NCBI GenBank assembly: GCA_002633025.1
Contig: NMRB01000139.1
Location: 146,441 to 210,440 of the forward strand
Source of the DNA: Notospermus geniculatus
Taxonomy: Eukaryota > Nemertea > Pilidiophora > Heteronemertea > Lineidae
Reading direction: 5' to 3'
DNA length: 64,000 bases
Positions 45,491 to 55,170 of this stretch are shown one piece after another. Made by a program: the position numbers and the translations under genes. Positions within the stretch are counted from its first letter, which is position 1, and every line of letters starts with the position of its first letter. Below the pieces are notes generated by a model. The model was given only the letters and a program-made list of their open reading frames with translations, was not told the DNA's origin and did not search any database.

Positions 45491-46867
45491 CGTGTTGGAA
45501 GGATGGCGAGTGCTCCCGCACGTCAGTACAAGTACAGTGCTGTAGGCATACATAAGCCTAGACAATAGGGTCAAGCTAGGCCTATACAATGTACATGTAG
45601 ATCCAACTACAGGCAGCTATTGACGACTAAGCACTAGCAAAAAGTAGCCCTCAAACAAAAAAATAACCATGATATGCCAAAACGGATAATATTCCAACTT
45701 ACCTGCATAACGTGAATCACTTTGTAAACTCCGAAAGGGCAGATAAAATCCTATTTACATGCCATTCTCACAAAGTTCCTAACCCTTCCGCCATCTTTGT
45801 TCCACTGACCAACGCCCAACGCCGCCTGAGTGCATGACCCTGTCTGCAGAACACGAAATGTACATACTAGGCCTACTCGGTCAACATGTAGGCCTGACAC
45901 ACCCTTTATTGAACCCCAAATATAGGCCTAGATCGGTTACCTCAGTCGGGCACGTCATCCGCCCTTTCACTTACATGTACGCAGGATACAAAAGGCTGTG
46001 GGGTTCGAAACATACCAGGACCCATAACGTATATGGTAGGCCGGAGTGGACTTAATTCTTATTTAATGGACCCATTAAATGCTATTTTATGGATACATAT
46101 ATTCGGACAATTAATGGGTCCATTATTTCAGCCAATAGCGTCTTGTTTTTATATGGACTCATTAATTCGAATATATGGACCCATTAATTCGAATATATGT
46201 ACCCATTAATTCGAATATATGGACCCATTAATTCGAATATATGGACCCATTAATCCGAATATATGGACCCATTAATTCCGACACGAACTTCCGCCGGTAA
46301 ATACCCCATTCGACCAATCATAATGCAGTTTTGTCGGCGGAAGTGAAGTGGTGTGAATTAATGGGTCCATATAAAGCTGAATCCTGATTGGTGGAATCCG
46401 GTATTTACCGGCGGAAGTTGTGTTGTATTTAATGGGTCCATACATTCAAATTAATGGGTCCATATATTCGAATTAATGGGTCCATATATTCGAATTAATG
46501 GTTACATAATATTCGAATTAATGGGTACATGTATTCGAATTAATGGGTCCATATATTCGATTTAATGAGTCCATATAAAAACAAGACGCTATTGGCTGAA
46601 ATAATGGACCCATTAATTGCCCGAATATATGTATCCATTAAATAACATTTAATGGGTCCATTAAATAAGAATTAAGTCCACTCTGGCCTACCATAAACGT
46701 AGTCGTCAATAGCTGGCTGTTGTTGGATGGATCTACATTGTATAGGCCTAGGCTTGACCCTATTGTCTATGTACGCCCACAGCATTGTACTTGTAATGAT
46801 CTGCGGAGCACTCGCCATCCTTCCAGCTCGACGGCTTTCATTCGAATGACAGCGACACCTGGGGGTA
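45463..46867. mobile_element. Large foldback structure with a second palindrome nested inside
   Basis: Outer arms of about 165 bp (45463-45628 and 46700-46867) contain GAAGGATGGCGAGTGCTCC and AATAGGGTCAAGCTAGGCC with their complements. Inside, 46033-46694 is a separate palindrome with ends GTAGGCCGGAGTGGACTTAA and TTAAGTCCACTCTGGCCTAC. Each inner arm carries four to five tandem copies of ATTCGAATATATGGACCCATTA-type units. Confidence 0.85.
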
Positions 46868-47485
46868 TTTGGGGTAATGGTGGTCTGAGAGAGGTGTTTG
46901 ATGAAGGATCTGGATGTTTGAACTTCATCTTCCTGCCGCGCTGTGGCGTGGCAGGTATTTTTTTATTCGGCCAAAGCCATGGGGTAGTGTGTCGGGGTAA
47001 ATCGTCGTAAAATTGACCTCAAAGCCTGACTTAAATTGCGCGGAATATCCGTCAAATCAGATGGGATTGCCACTTTTAATTACTATCGCACTTTCTCGAA
47101 AGACAAATGGTGGTTCCTTCTAAAACCTGGACAAAATATAACCTCAAACCAGGATTCGATTCCACACAGTGTGTATTCACCATGACTTGAGGTATAATTT
47201 GGCTGGAAACCAACACTTGGAATCGATTGCCGACTGATTTCGAATGATCTGGTTATAAACGTATCGGTATGATATCAGAAGTTGCCAGAGCTGATCGATA
47301 ATGCCAAAGTGGATAACAATGAGTGACAACATATTTCCAAAGAGGCAAATTCTTTGTTTCCAGCTACATGTACATCAACGGAATGCGAGAACTCCAAAGA
47401 AAGGACGNCTCAGTGCATTAAAGGGCATTTGAATAGGAATCAGTAGACTTATGCAACACTGCAAGTCGCTTCAAAATACATGTAT

Positions 47486-47815
47486 GGCTAAGGTTACACC
47501 TGTTGAAAATACCCATGTTTTTCCAGACCCGTGTCAAACCCGCCTGTACGAAAAGCCCGGCGAGAGGTCACACTACTACATTTTAGTTGAGTAGCCCGGC
47601 GGCAGTTGCGCTGCATGCACTGACTCTTCGGTCATTTCTGTATTGGCACACATTGTTGGAGGCGCGAAAACGCTTAACGGCTGCGCCATCTGTAGCCGTG
47701 TGAAGAACTAACGAAAACACGGGGATTTCGAAAAGCACGGCGAGTTTGCCGTGTCTCAAAAACCCGTGTTTTTCAGACACGGGTTTCTTGAAGCCGGGCA
47801 ATTCATAGGTGTGAC
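47486..47815. mobile_element. Foldback element of the AAGGTTACACC family
   Basis: Copy in the F-G spacer, with CCCGTGTTTTTCAGACACGGG near its right end. Confidence 0.7.
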
Positions 47816-47836
47816 CGCAAAAAAACCGGGGACTTT

Positions 47837-48239
47837 GGCCCGTATTCTAGAACGTTCCTTAACGTTAAGGTCCACCTTAGGTCTATTGTAAAACCATCGA
47901 GAACAATAGATTTAAAGCCAGACACTATAGACAGATGGGTTATAATTGACGAGCATAGTCTCGGTCACCCAGCCGCTGTTTCGAATCTGGAGAACCGTAG
48001 CAGTACTGTGTGGCTGGCTGCGCAAGACTACGCACAGCATTGGGGATTCCCCAAGGGGATTCCCAAAACCTCGATGCAGGATAATGCTATAATATGTGGT
48101 TCTATGGTTCTATAGACTACGCACGCCTGTAGATGAGGTTGCACTAATATTTCGGCCGAACTGGGGAGTGGGTAGCGGTGCATAGTGTGCGGCTTTAAGG
48201 TGGACCTTAATGTTAAGGAACGTTCTAGAATACGGCCCT
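47837..48239. mobile_element. Foldback element with GGCCCGTATTCTAGAACG ends
   Basis: Arms GGCCCGTATTCTAGAACGTT and AACGTTCTAGAATACGGCCC continue inward as CTTAACGTTAAGGTCCACCTT and its complement. The centre has no clear content. Confidence 0.85.
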
Positions 48240-48700
48240 ATATGTAGTGTAACCACGGCTTATGTCTAGATTGACCCTTATTGGAAATATCACTTCACTT
48301 GCTGTGGTTTTTGGCCACTCCTCACCCTCCAGTTCAACTCATTCGTCCATATTCTGACCAATAAGAAAGGCCCAGCTGACGTGCTGACGTCCGTTGGTCA
48401 CTTCTATTGGCTGAACCAGTTGACATTAACCTGCGGCTAATAAGTTAAAAATACGTACATGTATAAAGACATGGCTTCATGAGCTCGTTCATGTTATAGG
48501 TCCGTAATTTTCGGTCGAATCACAGAAATTGGTCGACCGGCCGGCTGTTCCTTTGAGCTGCCACTTTGGCAGGCCACTGAATGAAGTCTTTCCATTGCTC
48601 GGCGCAAGGAAGTAACTGATTGGTTCCTTATTATCAATTACATCCAATCGCCGCGGTGGAATGAACATCAGGTCTCATCTCTTCTGTATACGATGCCATA

Positions 48701-49058
48701 AAGCCGAGAGCAGATCGACCTTGCGACTGGAAGCAACTGAACGCAACAGTCGCTGTCGATATGAGCGGACAACGCACATCGACTACGACTGGTCATTGCG
48801 GCAACAAGTGGCACAATCCAGTCTTCAATCCGGAGCGCGCACATCGACAGCGACTGAAGAGAACTGGAAAACGAGTAGAACGTGAGCAACTGGCTGGAAC
48901 TAGCGGAAACGGTCGGCAATAGCGTTGCCGGGGTGCGCACATCGACCTGTTTGAGCAACTGATCAGTTGCTGCTGTTTCCAACCAGTCGCCCACCGTTGC
49001 CGGAAACGCCATTGCCGGTAGTTGCTTCCAGTCACAAGGCCGATCTGCTCTCGGCTTT
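48701..49058. mobile_element. Foldback element with AAAGCCGAGAGCAGATCG ends
   Basis: Arms AAAGCCGAGAGCAGATCGAC and GGCCGATCTGCTCTCGGCTTT. The inside shares GCACATCGACAGCGACTG and GAGCAACTGATCAGTTGC with the element at 26860-27152. Confidence 0.85.
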
Positions 49059-49081
49059 ACTGAACCAATCCAAGTTTATGA

Positions 49082-49277
49082 AAATTAATGAAGGAGTCAA
49101 ATACCAATGTCTGATCAACTAAGTGTTCAAATATCAATGCCTGACGAAATAAGTATTCAAATATCAATGTCTGACAAAATAAGTATTCAAATATCAATGC
49201 AGACCAAATATTCAAATATCAATGCCAGACAAAAAACGTATTTAGGCCTAAGTATCAATGCGTGACAAAATAAGTAT
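49082..49277 (+). repeat. Tandem repeat of ATATCAATGYCTGAC units
   Basis: Five to six degenerate units of about 25-37 bp with AAGTATTCAAATATCAATG, in the F-G spacer. Confidence 0.8.
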
Positions 49278-49847
49278 TTTCAGTTCACCAGATTTCACCA
49301 GACGTTTTCCAGAAAAAGCACCGAATATTGGATCGCAAATATATGGTTACCCCAGGCTGCCATCTTGGAAAATGACTTTGGCACATAAATTACTCAAGTT
49401 AGAATGTTTTGACGTTGAAATTTTGTCCATAATCACATTACCCTGCAACTCGAAGCTTGCCCTGGAACATTTCGATTTGACATTTGTCATTTTGTTTTTC
49501 TGGTACATTCACCCAGGTCAGCACATGGTCCCTGGACCATTTCATTTCATTTGTCGGATAATGATTGTTTTATTGACTCAGAATGGATGGTGTCATATTT
49601 ATCAGCGTGCTAAGGCCACAAACCACATTTGCCCCTTATTTCAAAACTGGGTTGATGCGATCGGAGTTGGAGTGCTCTACATTCGGGGCTGCTGATTGGC
49701 GCAGTGTCTCATTCACAATGAAGGGGAAGAAGTGCACACATTTCTCGTATTCGAATTGGTCAACTTGCAGGAACACGCATGGCACTGGACAAAACGAAAG
49801 ACATCGAGTGAAAAAGGTAACTTCGCGCTGATGAAAAACATGTGCCT

Positions 49848-50065
49848 TTAAGGAACACTGTATGCTATCTCTTTGCGGTATTTTGACTGCCGACGTAGAG
49901 GGAGCCACCTAGCAGAAGCAATACGAACTACAAAAAACATTAAAATGTACGTAGTACATCGGGTCCATTCGCCGACAGCGTAGTTTCTCCCTGGAGTGGC
50001 GTGCACGGAGATGGTGGTGCCGGCTGTCGAGAAAAAGTGGCAAACAACGGGCTCCTTTAATAACG
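49848..50065. mobile_element. Element of the TTAAAGGAGC family, opposite orientation
   Basis: Ends TTTAAGGAACACTGTATGC and AACAACGGGCTCCTTTAA, with GACTGCCGACGTAG.GGGAGCCACCTAG matching the complement of the 43849 copy. Confidence 0.75.
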
Positions 50066-50130
50066 TAGGTGTACCCCGTTAAAGCTGTAACTAGTCGATA
50101 GGAAATTAATTTTTGCCTTGTAGAATTTAC

Positions 50131-50535
50131 AGTTGAGGTCAGAAGTTTACATACACTTTGGTAAAAAATATTCAACTCAAATTTTCAAAAGGTTTTATTG
50201 TTCTTACAAATACTTTTTTCATGGGGAATTATACTTAAGATGTCTAATTTATTTTCTTGCTTCATTCATTGATTGCAGTTTCTTTATTTCAGAGTTATGT
50301 AACATAGTTCGTTATTTCCCAGAAATACAGTGGTTCAAAAGTTTACATACACTATACATTGGTACTTGTAGCATTGCCTTTTACAGCCAGAACCTGACTA
50401 GGACATCTAGAATAACCATCCACAAGTGTCTCTCAATACTCTTGAGGAATTTGGGTCCATTCCTCTTGACAGTAGTTATGTAACTCGGTCAAATTTGTTG
50501 GTTTCTTGCTCTGACTCATCTGCTAAGCTCATTTA
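50131..50535 (-). mobile_element. Tc1/mariner (Sleeping Beauty-type) transposon fragment
   Basis: The end CAGTTGAGGTCAGAAGTTTACATACAC and an inner AAAAGTTTACATACACTA copy have the outer and inner direct-repeat layout of Sleeping Beauty-like elements. On the minus strand, 50365-50500 translates to the C-terminal region of a Tc1 transposase (NLTELHNYCQEEWTQIPQEY, then a stop). Homology ends near 50535; the rest of the element is missing. Confidence 0.88.
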
Positions 50536-50789
50536 AAACGTTTTCAATTAGATTTCAGCCGCGGTTTCGTCACTGCCCGACAAATCCTTTGTTATATTCT
50601 CGGTCCGCTGCCTTTTAACAAAGCATTTTCTGCCGCTGCGTTTTCCCGCTGCGTGAAAAGGCGATAGTGGGTTCAGGCCTTTAACAACCCATTCCCGCGA
50701 TTTTCGTGCCGCGCGATGTCGCATCCTTTGTCCACGACCAACGCGGCGGAAACAAACAATGGTTTCGAGCGTCTGCGGCAAGAAAATCG

Positions 50790-51035
50790 CAGCCTAATTC
50801 ATACTTCGACGCACGACCATCGCCGGTGACCGACGCGCGGTCTTGCGTTCGACGCCGACCCCGTCGTCCGATTTGGTCGCTGTCCGATCGCGAGGCTGTA
50901 ATTACTTGACTCTTTTCATGACGGGTCGCCGTCGCTAAAGTACGCTGAACTATGAATCAATTCCGCGAAGTCGGCGTCCAGATTTGATCGCGCGTCAGAC
51001 GCCGATGGTCGTGCGCCGAAGTAACTAGGCTTGAC
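50790..51035. mobile_element. GC-rich foldback next to the unrecognised open frame
   Basis: Arms TTCGACGCACGACCATCGCC and CGATGGTCGTGCGCCGAA, inner CGACGCGCG and CGCGCGTC. Confidence 0.75.
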
Positions 51036-52026
51036 TCGAATATTGCTGACGGGTTCTTCCTCGGTAGGTAACACGGGAGATTCAGGACCCTGGTTGATCA
51101 GAGTGTCTCGAGAGATAACTACTATAAAAGAATGGGCTTTGTGTTGTGTGGACAATATTTTCGTTATCATTTCAAGGGATTTATTTACCTGCTGGTTCTA
51201 CGGAGTTGAACTGTCACTTAAGGAACAATTAGAATACAAACACCGTTGGAAGTTTAACATGAAGGGTATAATTAGCTATCCTAGCCTCAGTGGAGATCGA
51301 ATTATCACGAAATTTAGAAATTTCACTCGTTGGGAGAAAACATCGTCGTGGATTGTTTCCAACTTACACGGAAAGGTGGTAGCACCTATTCTTCTGCCAG
51401 CAAACCTGGCGAAACAAAATTATCAACAAGTAATTCTTGGAACGAACCGAACTGGGCCTAATAAAGCATTTGCTTTATTGTCATCTCATTCCTATGGTAA
51501 AAAGGCACGTTTATATATGTTTGATACTCTGTTTGAACATCTTCGCATGCGACTATTACTGGTTAATGAAACATGCGTAGACTCCAGGCGTGGCGGGAGT
51601 TACCTGCTTCTGAGAGAGGGTTTGGTTTTATTGTCTTTATATGGTACAAGGAAAACTCGATATGTCTTCACTAAAGCATCTGGCTACAAAAAGAAGTATC
51701 CATTTCTTGTTGGGGCAGAATCGAAAACGTTTTTTCAGACCAATAGGTTAGACGTATGGGATCAATCAAATGATATATTTCTATTTCTTCGCTGTATGAG
51801 AAGGAAAATGGATTTACTCTTTAAGATTCCGATCTGTGGGCCATTACCCTACCATAGTGTCCAACAACCACAGCGTATCAATGGACGTTTTGAACGGTAT
51901 TCTTACCCAGCAGCGAATTCCTACGGCGGCTTGGTCGTGTATAATGTGCTGAGAAATAAAAAGTCAGAGTACTACCAATTGCTTTTATATCAACACCAAC
52001 CTGAATGGAAGGTCTCATGTTACTAA
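51031..52026 (+). CDS. Unrecognised long open frame between genes F and G
   Basis: This is the only long open frame outside the array: 332 codons without a stop. Its first codon here is TTG; the first ATG is at 51259 (MKGIISYPSLSGDR..), giving 255 residues, so either that ATG starts the protein or the 5' part is joined by splicing. I recognise no family, signal peptide or membrane segment. The C-terminal half is rich in Arg, Lys, Tyr and Leu (for example FLRCMRRKMDLLFKIP) and ends EWKVSCY. The 5' edge touches a GC-rich foldback at about 50790-51035. Base composition is more AT-rich than that hairpin. It may be a real intronless gene, the inside of a transposable element or chance; length is the main support. 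Confidence 0.4.
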   Translation: MTRILLTGSSSVGNTGDSGPWLIRVSREITTIKEWALCCVDNIFVIISRDLFTCWFYGVELSLKEQLEYKHRWKFNMKGIISYPSLSGDRIITKFRNFTRWEKTSSWIVSNLHGKVVAPILLPANLAKQNYQQVILGTNRTGPNKAFALLSSHSYGKKARLYMFDTLFEHLRMRLLLVNETCVDSRRGGSYLLLREGLVLLSLYGTRKTRYVFTKASGYKKKYPFLVGAESKTFFQTNRLDVWDQSNDIFLFLRCMRRKMDLLFKIPICGPLPYHSVQQPQRINGRFERYSYPAANSYGGLVVYNVLRNKKSEYYQLLLYQHQPEWKVSCY

Positions 52027-52474
52027 TGCCCATCTTCACTGAGTTCAGGTCAAGACTCGGCTTCTCCTCACAAGAGGTTAGCGATTTCTACACGATGCAT
52101 TATGCAGAATGCTAATGCCCGGTTGCTCAGCCTTGGCTTAAACTGGATTTTGGTCATGAATTTTCGATAACAAGCCACGTTTAAGCCCGCAGTCGTCATT
52201 TTAGTTACATGAATCGAAAAGGGCAGCGTCCATGTGTAGGGAATCCAGGGGCACTGCCAATTTCGAGTCATGTGACTACAGCGACGACTGCGCAGTGAGC
52301 AAAAGACGTAACGAGATAGCTTACATTCAGTTGGCGCAAGCGGTAATTACGGTTTTTGTCACGTGTGGCGAAAACAATCTGGTTAGATATTTAAGGAAAA
52401 AATCATTTCAGAAATTGCCCGCAAGAAACATTCTTAGGCTGCGATTGCATATGGTAAAGAGCCTGTCTGGCTTA

Positions 52475-52807
52475 AGGTGACCTTCCACTGGAGAGTTTTC
52501 TGTCGCAATTTTCCTTTTGTAAACTGTTGCAGGTGGACCAAAATTTGCTCGTGTGTCTATTGTTGAAGACTACTACGTACTGTTTGAAAAGATTGCAGAC
52601 ATTTCTGTCGAGGAATAACACATGTTCTATTCCTCGACAGAAATGTCTGCAATCTTTTCGAACAATATGTGGCAGTCCTCAACAATAGACACACGAGCAA
52701 ATTTTGGTCCACCTGCAACAGTTTACCTTGGAGGAATTATAATTCCTCCAAGAGTTTACAAAAGGAAAATTGCGACAGAAAACTTTCCAGTGGAAGGTCA
52801 CCTTTAG
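52475..52807. mobile_element. Near-perfect 330-bp palindrome
   Basis: Arms AAGGTGACCTTCCACTGGAG and CCAGTGGAAGGTCACCTT run inward to a centre at about 52625 (TATTCCTCGACAGAAATG on both sides). The right arm has a short extra hairpin AGGAATTATAATTCCT. Confidence 0.9.
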
Positions 52808-52916
52808 ACTAAAACGTCTCTCTAAAAACCTGGATGTTGTATAAAGATGTAACACTTTTGATCAAAGAAAGATTTTGATTAACAACATCCCATTAACTCA
52901 GGGCCTATTCCTTAAG

Positions 52917-53046
52917 GCTTCCTTTACATTGAAGTATACGGTATACGAAAACGCCTGTCAACAAAGGCTTCCCGAGGATTCACGACCGTGAAGTCATTGT
53001 TAACCTGCGTTTTCGTATACCGTATACTTCTATGTAATGGAAGCCT
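52917..53046. mobile_element. Foldback element with AAGGCTTCC ends
   Basis: Arms AAGGCTTCCTTTACATTGAAG and CTTCTATGTAATGGAAGCCTT, inner ATACGGTATACGAAAACGC and complement. A half copy is at 55008-55087. Confidence 0.85.
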
Positions 53047-53099
53047 TACGTATACAACTTTTAATAAGGTTGATGATGGAGTATGTTAAAAAGTAAAAA

Positions 53100-53980
53100 A
53101 ACACTATTTAAGTGTGTTTGAACGCCTGCAACCCATGAATAAAATGTATTATATCGTTACTGGACTCGGGAGTCGTACGGTGATAAAGCCATTAAAATCC
53201 GGGGCCAGTGGCTGTGGTGTTTTTTTACAAAATTGTTGTACACATGTACTTTTTTATCTTCTGATTATATGTGCCTATTTTTGATGACATTAGGAAGTTA
53301 GCGACTATAATGCTGATCAAGATGCTTTTTGTTTCATTGAAAAATTCCAGCTGGTTAAAAAGTTATAACATATTTAATAGATTTGGTCGGAGGACAATTT
53401 TGGGCCTAATTTGATGACGTTATCTCAGGAATTTGCATAATGAAATGAGCATGAAAGAGCCGGGAATGAAATCCCATTATGGCCCGGGCTGGATTCGAAC
53501 CCGGGACCTGCGGCTTCCTAAGCGGACGTATCAGGCTCTTGTTGACCTTTTCGTACTGAGGTGAGATAAATGCAACGAATTACAATAAAGAAAAAGTGTG
53601 CTCATTTGCAAAGTAATCCGTTATTACCCTCCTTGTAATCTCCATTATTTCTATTATTGATAATTAAGATGAATTGTTGCACATTAACTCAAGCAATTTC
53701 TGAGATTTCACAAAGCTGTTGGCCGGGAAAAAACAAAGATAATTGGAAACGGTCGAGGTTGTGCGGTATTAGTATCAGCGTTCCGTTTCATGACAAGTAG
53801 GGTTTTATTTAATCAATATGATACACGTGAATATACAAATTTTATGGGTGGAACGAAATCACGACAAACAGAACGATTGTATACTTGTCGATGTAACGAG
53901 GGACAGAAATGATTGCTTGACAAAATAGAAAATGCCATAAAAACACGAGAACACGCGCAAACCAGGCGTCTGGAGAGAGC
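53100..53980. other. Spacer upstream of gene G
   Basis: Mostly unremarkable. At 53455-53545 the minus strand reads AGGTCCCGGGTTCGAATCC, a perfect B-box, with the flanking arms GAGCCGGGAATGAAATCCCA and GAGCCTGATAC; no convincing cloverleaf, so probably a SINE or tRNA pseudogene. Confidence 0.45.
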
Positions 53981-53984
53981 AGTC

Positions 53985-54143
53985 CACTTCACAAATAATA
54001 CGAAACAATATTCATAATGCAAGTAATTATAAAGAATGTTGGTAGGCCTACATAAGTTTGGACACGAGTTATTCAGTTGCCAGCGATAGGTTGGTTGGGA
54101 CACAATATTTGGCGGGAGATATATTTGGCGGGAGATATATTTG
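53985..54143 (+). promoter_or_regulatory. Gene G core promoter and non-coding first exon
   Basis: A diverged upstream element (ACAAATAATACGAAACAATATTC) precedes AATTATAAAG (about 54025). The leader ends in a local duplication of GGCGGGAGATATATTTGG and a donor TTTG|GTAAGTCAG (exon end 54143). ACAGAAATGATTG and ATGCCATAAAA further upstream match genes F and H. Confidence 0.6.
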
Positions 54144-54653
54144 GTAAGTCAGTTCGGTCTCACTATTTGCTTTTTTCAACCATCGTCATCGTGAATCGAA
54201 ATTAAAAATGACAGCTGTCATCGCCGCTTGAATGTAAAACTAAACCCAGGTTTATGAGCAAAAACCGTAGTTTTACCAACCTCAAACTTAAGTTCAACTC
54301 CTCATACTGCATGTACTCACCTAAAGCATGGCGCACACGAGCGACTAAAATGGGGCGACTACCGATGCGACTACTAGGTCGCATGCGATAATTACCTTTG
54401 AGGTCGATCAGTGATGTCATCCACGACATCACTGATTTCCCAGTGAAGCATTTGTCGCAAACGAGTCAAAAAAAAACTAAAAAAACTAAAAATATGTTCA
54501 GTCGCTCCTGTAGTCGCAAGGCTAGTCGCCTAGAAAAATCGCTTGTGTGCGCCATGCTTAAGATCCGAAGTCGGACAATTCCGCAGTTCCAATACCGCCT
54601 CCATGGGCTGACGGAGGATTTCGCTTATCTTTTGTTTGGAAATTTTACACTTT

Positions 54654-54885
54654 AACTGGCCGAATTCAAAAAGGGTGTTTAAGACTTGGGCCTGCTTTCC
54701 ATTGGAGCGTTTCCGCGCGCGGAAACGCTCGAAAGCATTGTTATTTTCCGCGTCGTTGATCACGGCGCGGAAAATAACAATGCGTTCGAGCGTTTCCGCG
54801 CATGGAAAGCCGGCCTTAGACGCGTGTAACTTCGTCAAATATGATGGTGGAAGTCTGTGCATTTAGTTAAGTTAAGGCCCGTTTC
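54654..54885. mobile_element. Foldback element interrupted by another foldback
   Basis: Outer halves GAATTCAAAAAGGGTGTTTA and AGACGCGTGTAACTTCGTCA match the intact element at 35957-36097. The inserted element is about 54686-54818, arms GAGCGTTTCCGCGCGCGG and complement. Confidence 0.8.
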
Positions 54886-55009
54886 CACTAGAGCGTTTTA
54901 CGCCGCATGATGCGTCAAATCTTTTGTTATTTTCCGCCGCTCTGCTTCCAAACAATGGGCGAAGCGTCAAAACGCGGCGTAAAACGCTCAAGTGGAAACG
55001 GGCCTTTAC
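54884..55009. mobile_element. Foldback element with AAGGCCCGTTTCCACTAG ends
   Basis: Arms AAGGCCCGTTTCCACTAGAG and CAAGTGGAAACGGGCCTT, core ATGCGTCAAATCTTTTG shared with 17650-17783. Confidence 0.88.
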
Positions 55010-55170
55010 ACGGTCGCGAATCCTTTGTGAGGCTTTGTTAACTGGCGTTTTCATATACCGTATACTTCTATGTAATCGGGGCCTTACAGTAGGAGTGCTT
55101 TGTGAATAAGGTCCCAGTTTTCTATCCAACCAACAATGTCCTCAACTGCAGTTCCTTTTCTTTCAGGACC

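Noticed and set aside
49258-49695. 145-residue open frame in the F-G spacer
   Set aside because: It starts inside a tandem repeat and overlaps fragments of a dispersed element; no supporting features.
53455-53545. Minus-strand tRNA gene
   Set aside because: The B-box is perfect, but I could not pair a full acceptor stem, D-arm and anticodon arm; a SINE or pseudogene fits better. tRNAscan-SE would decide.
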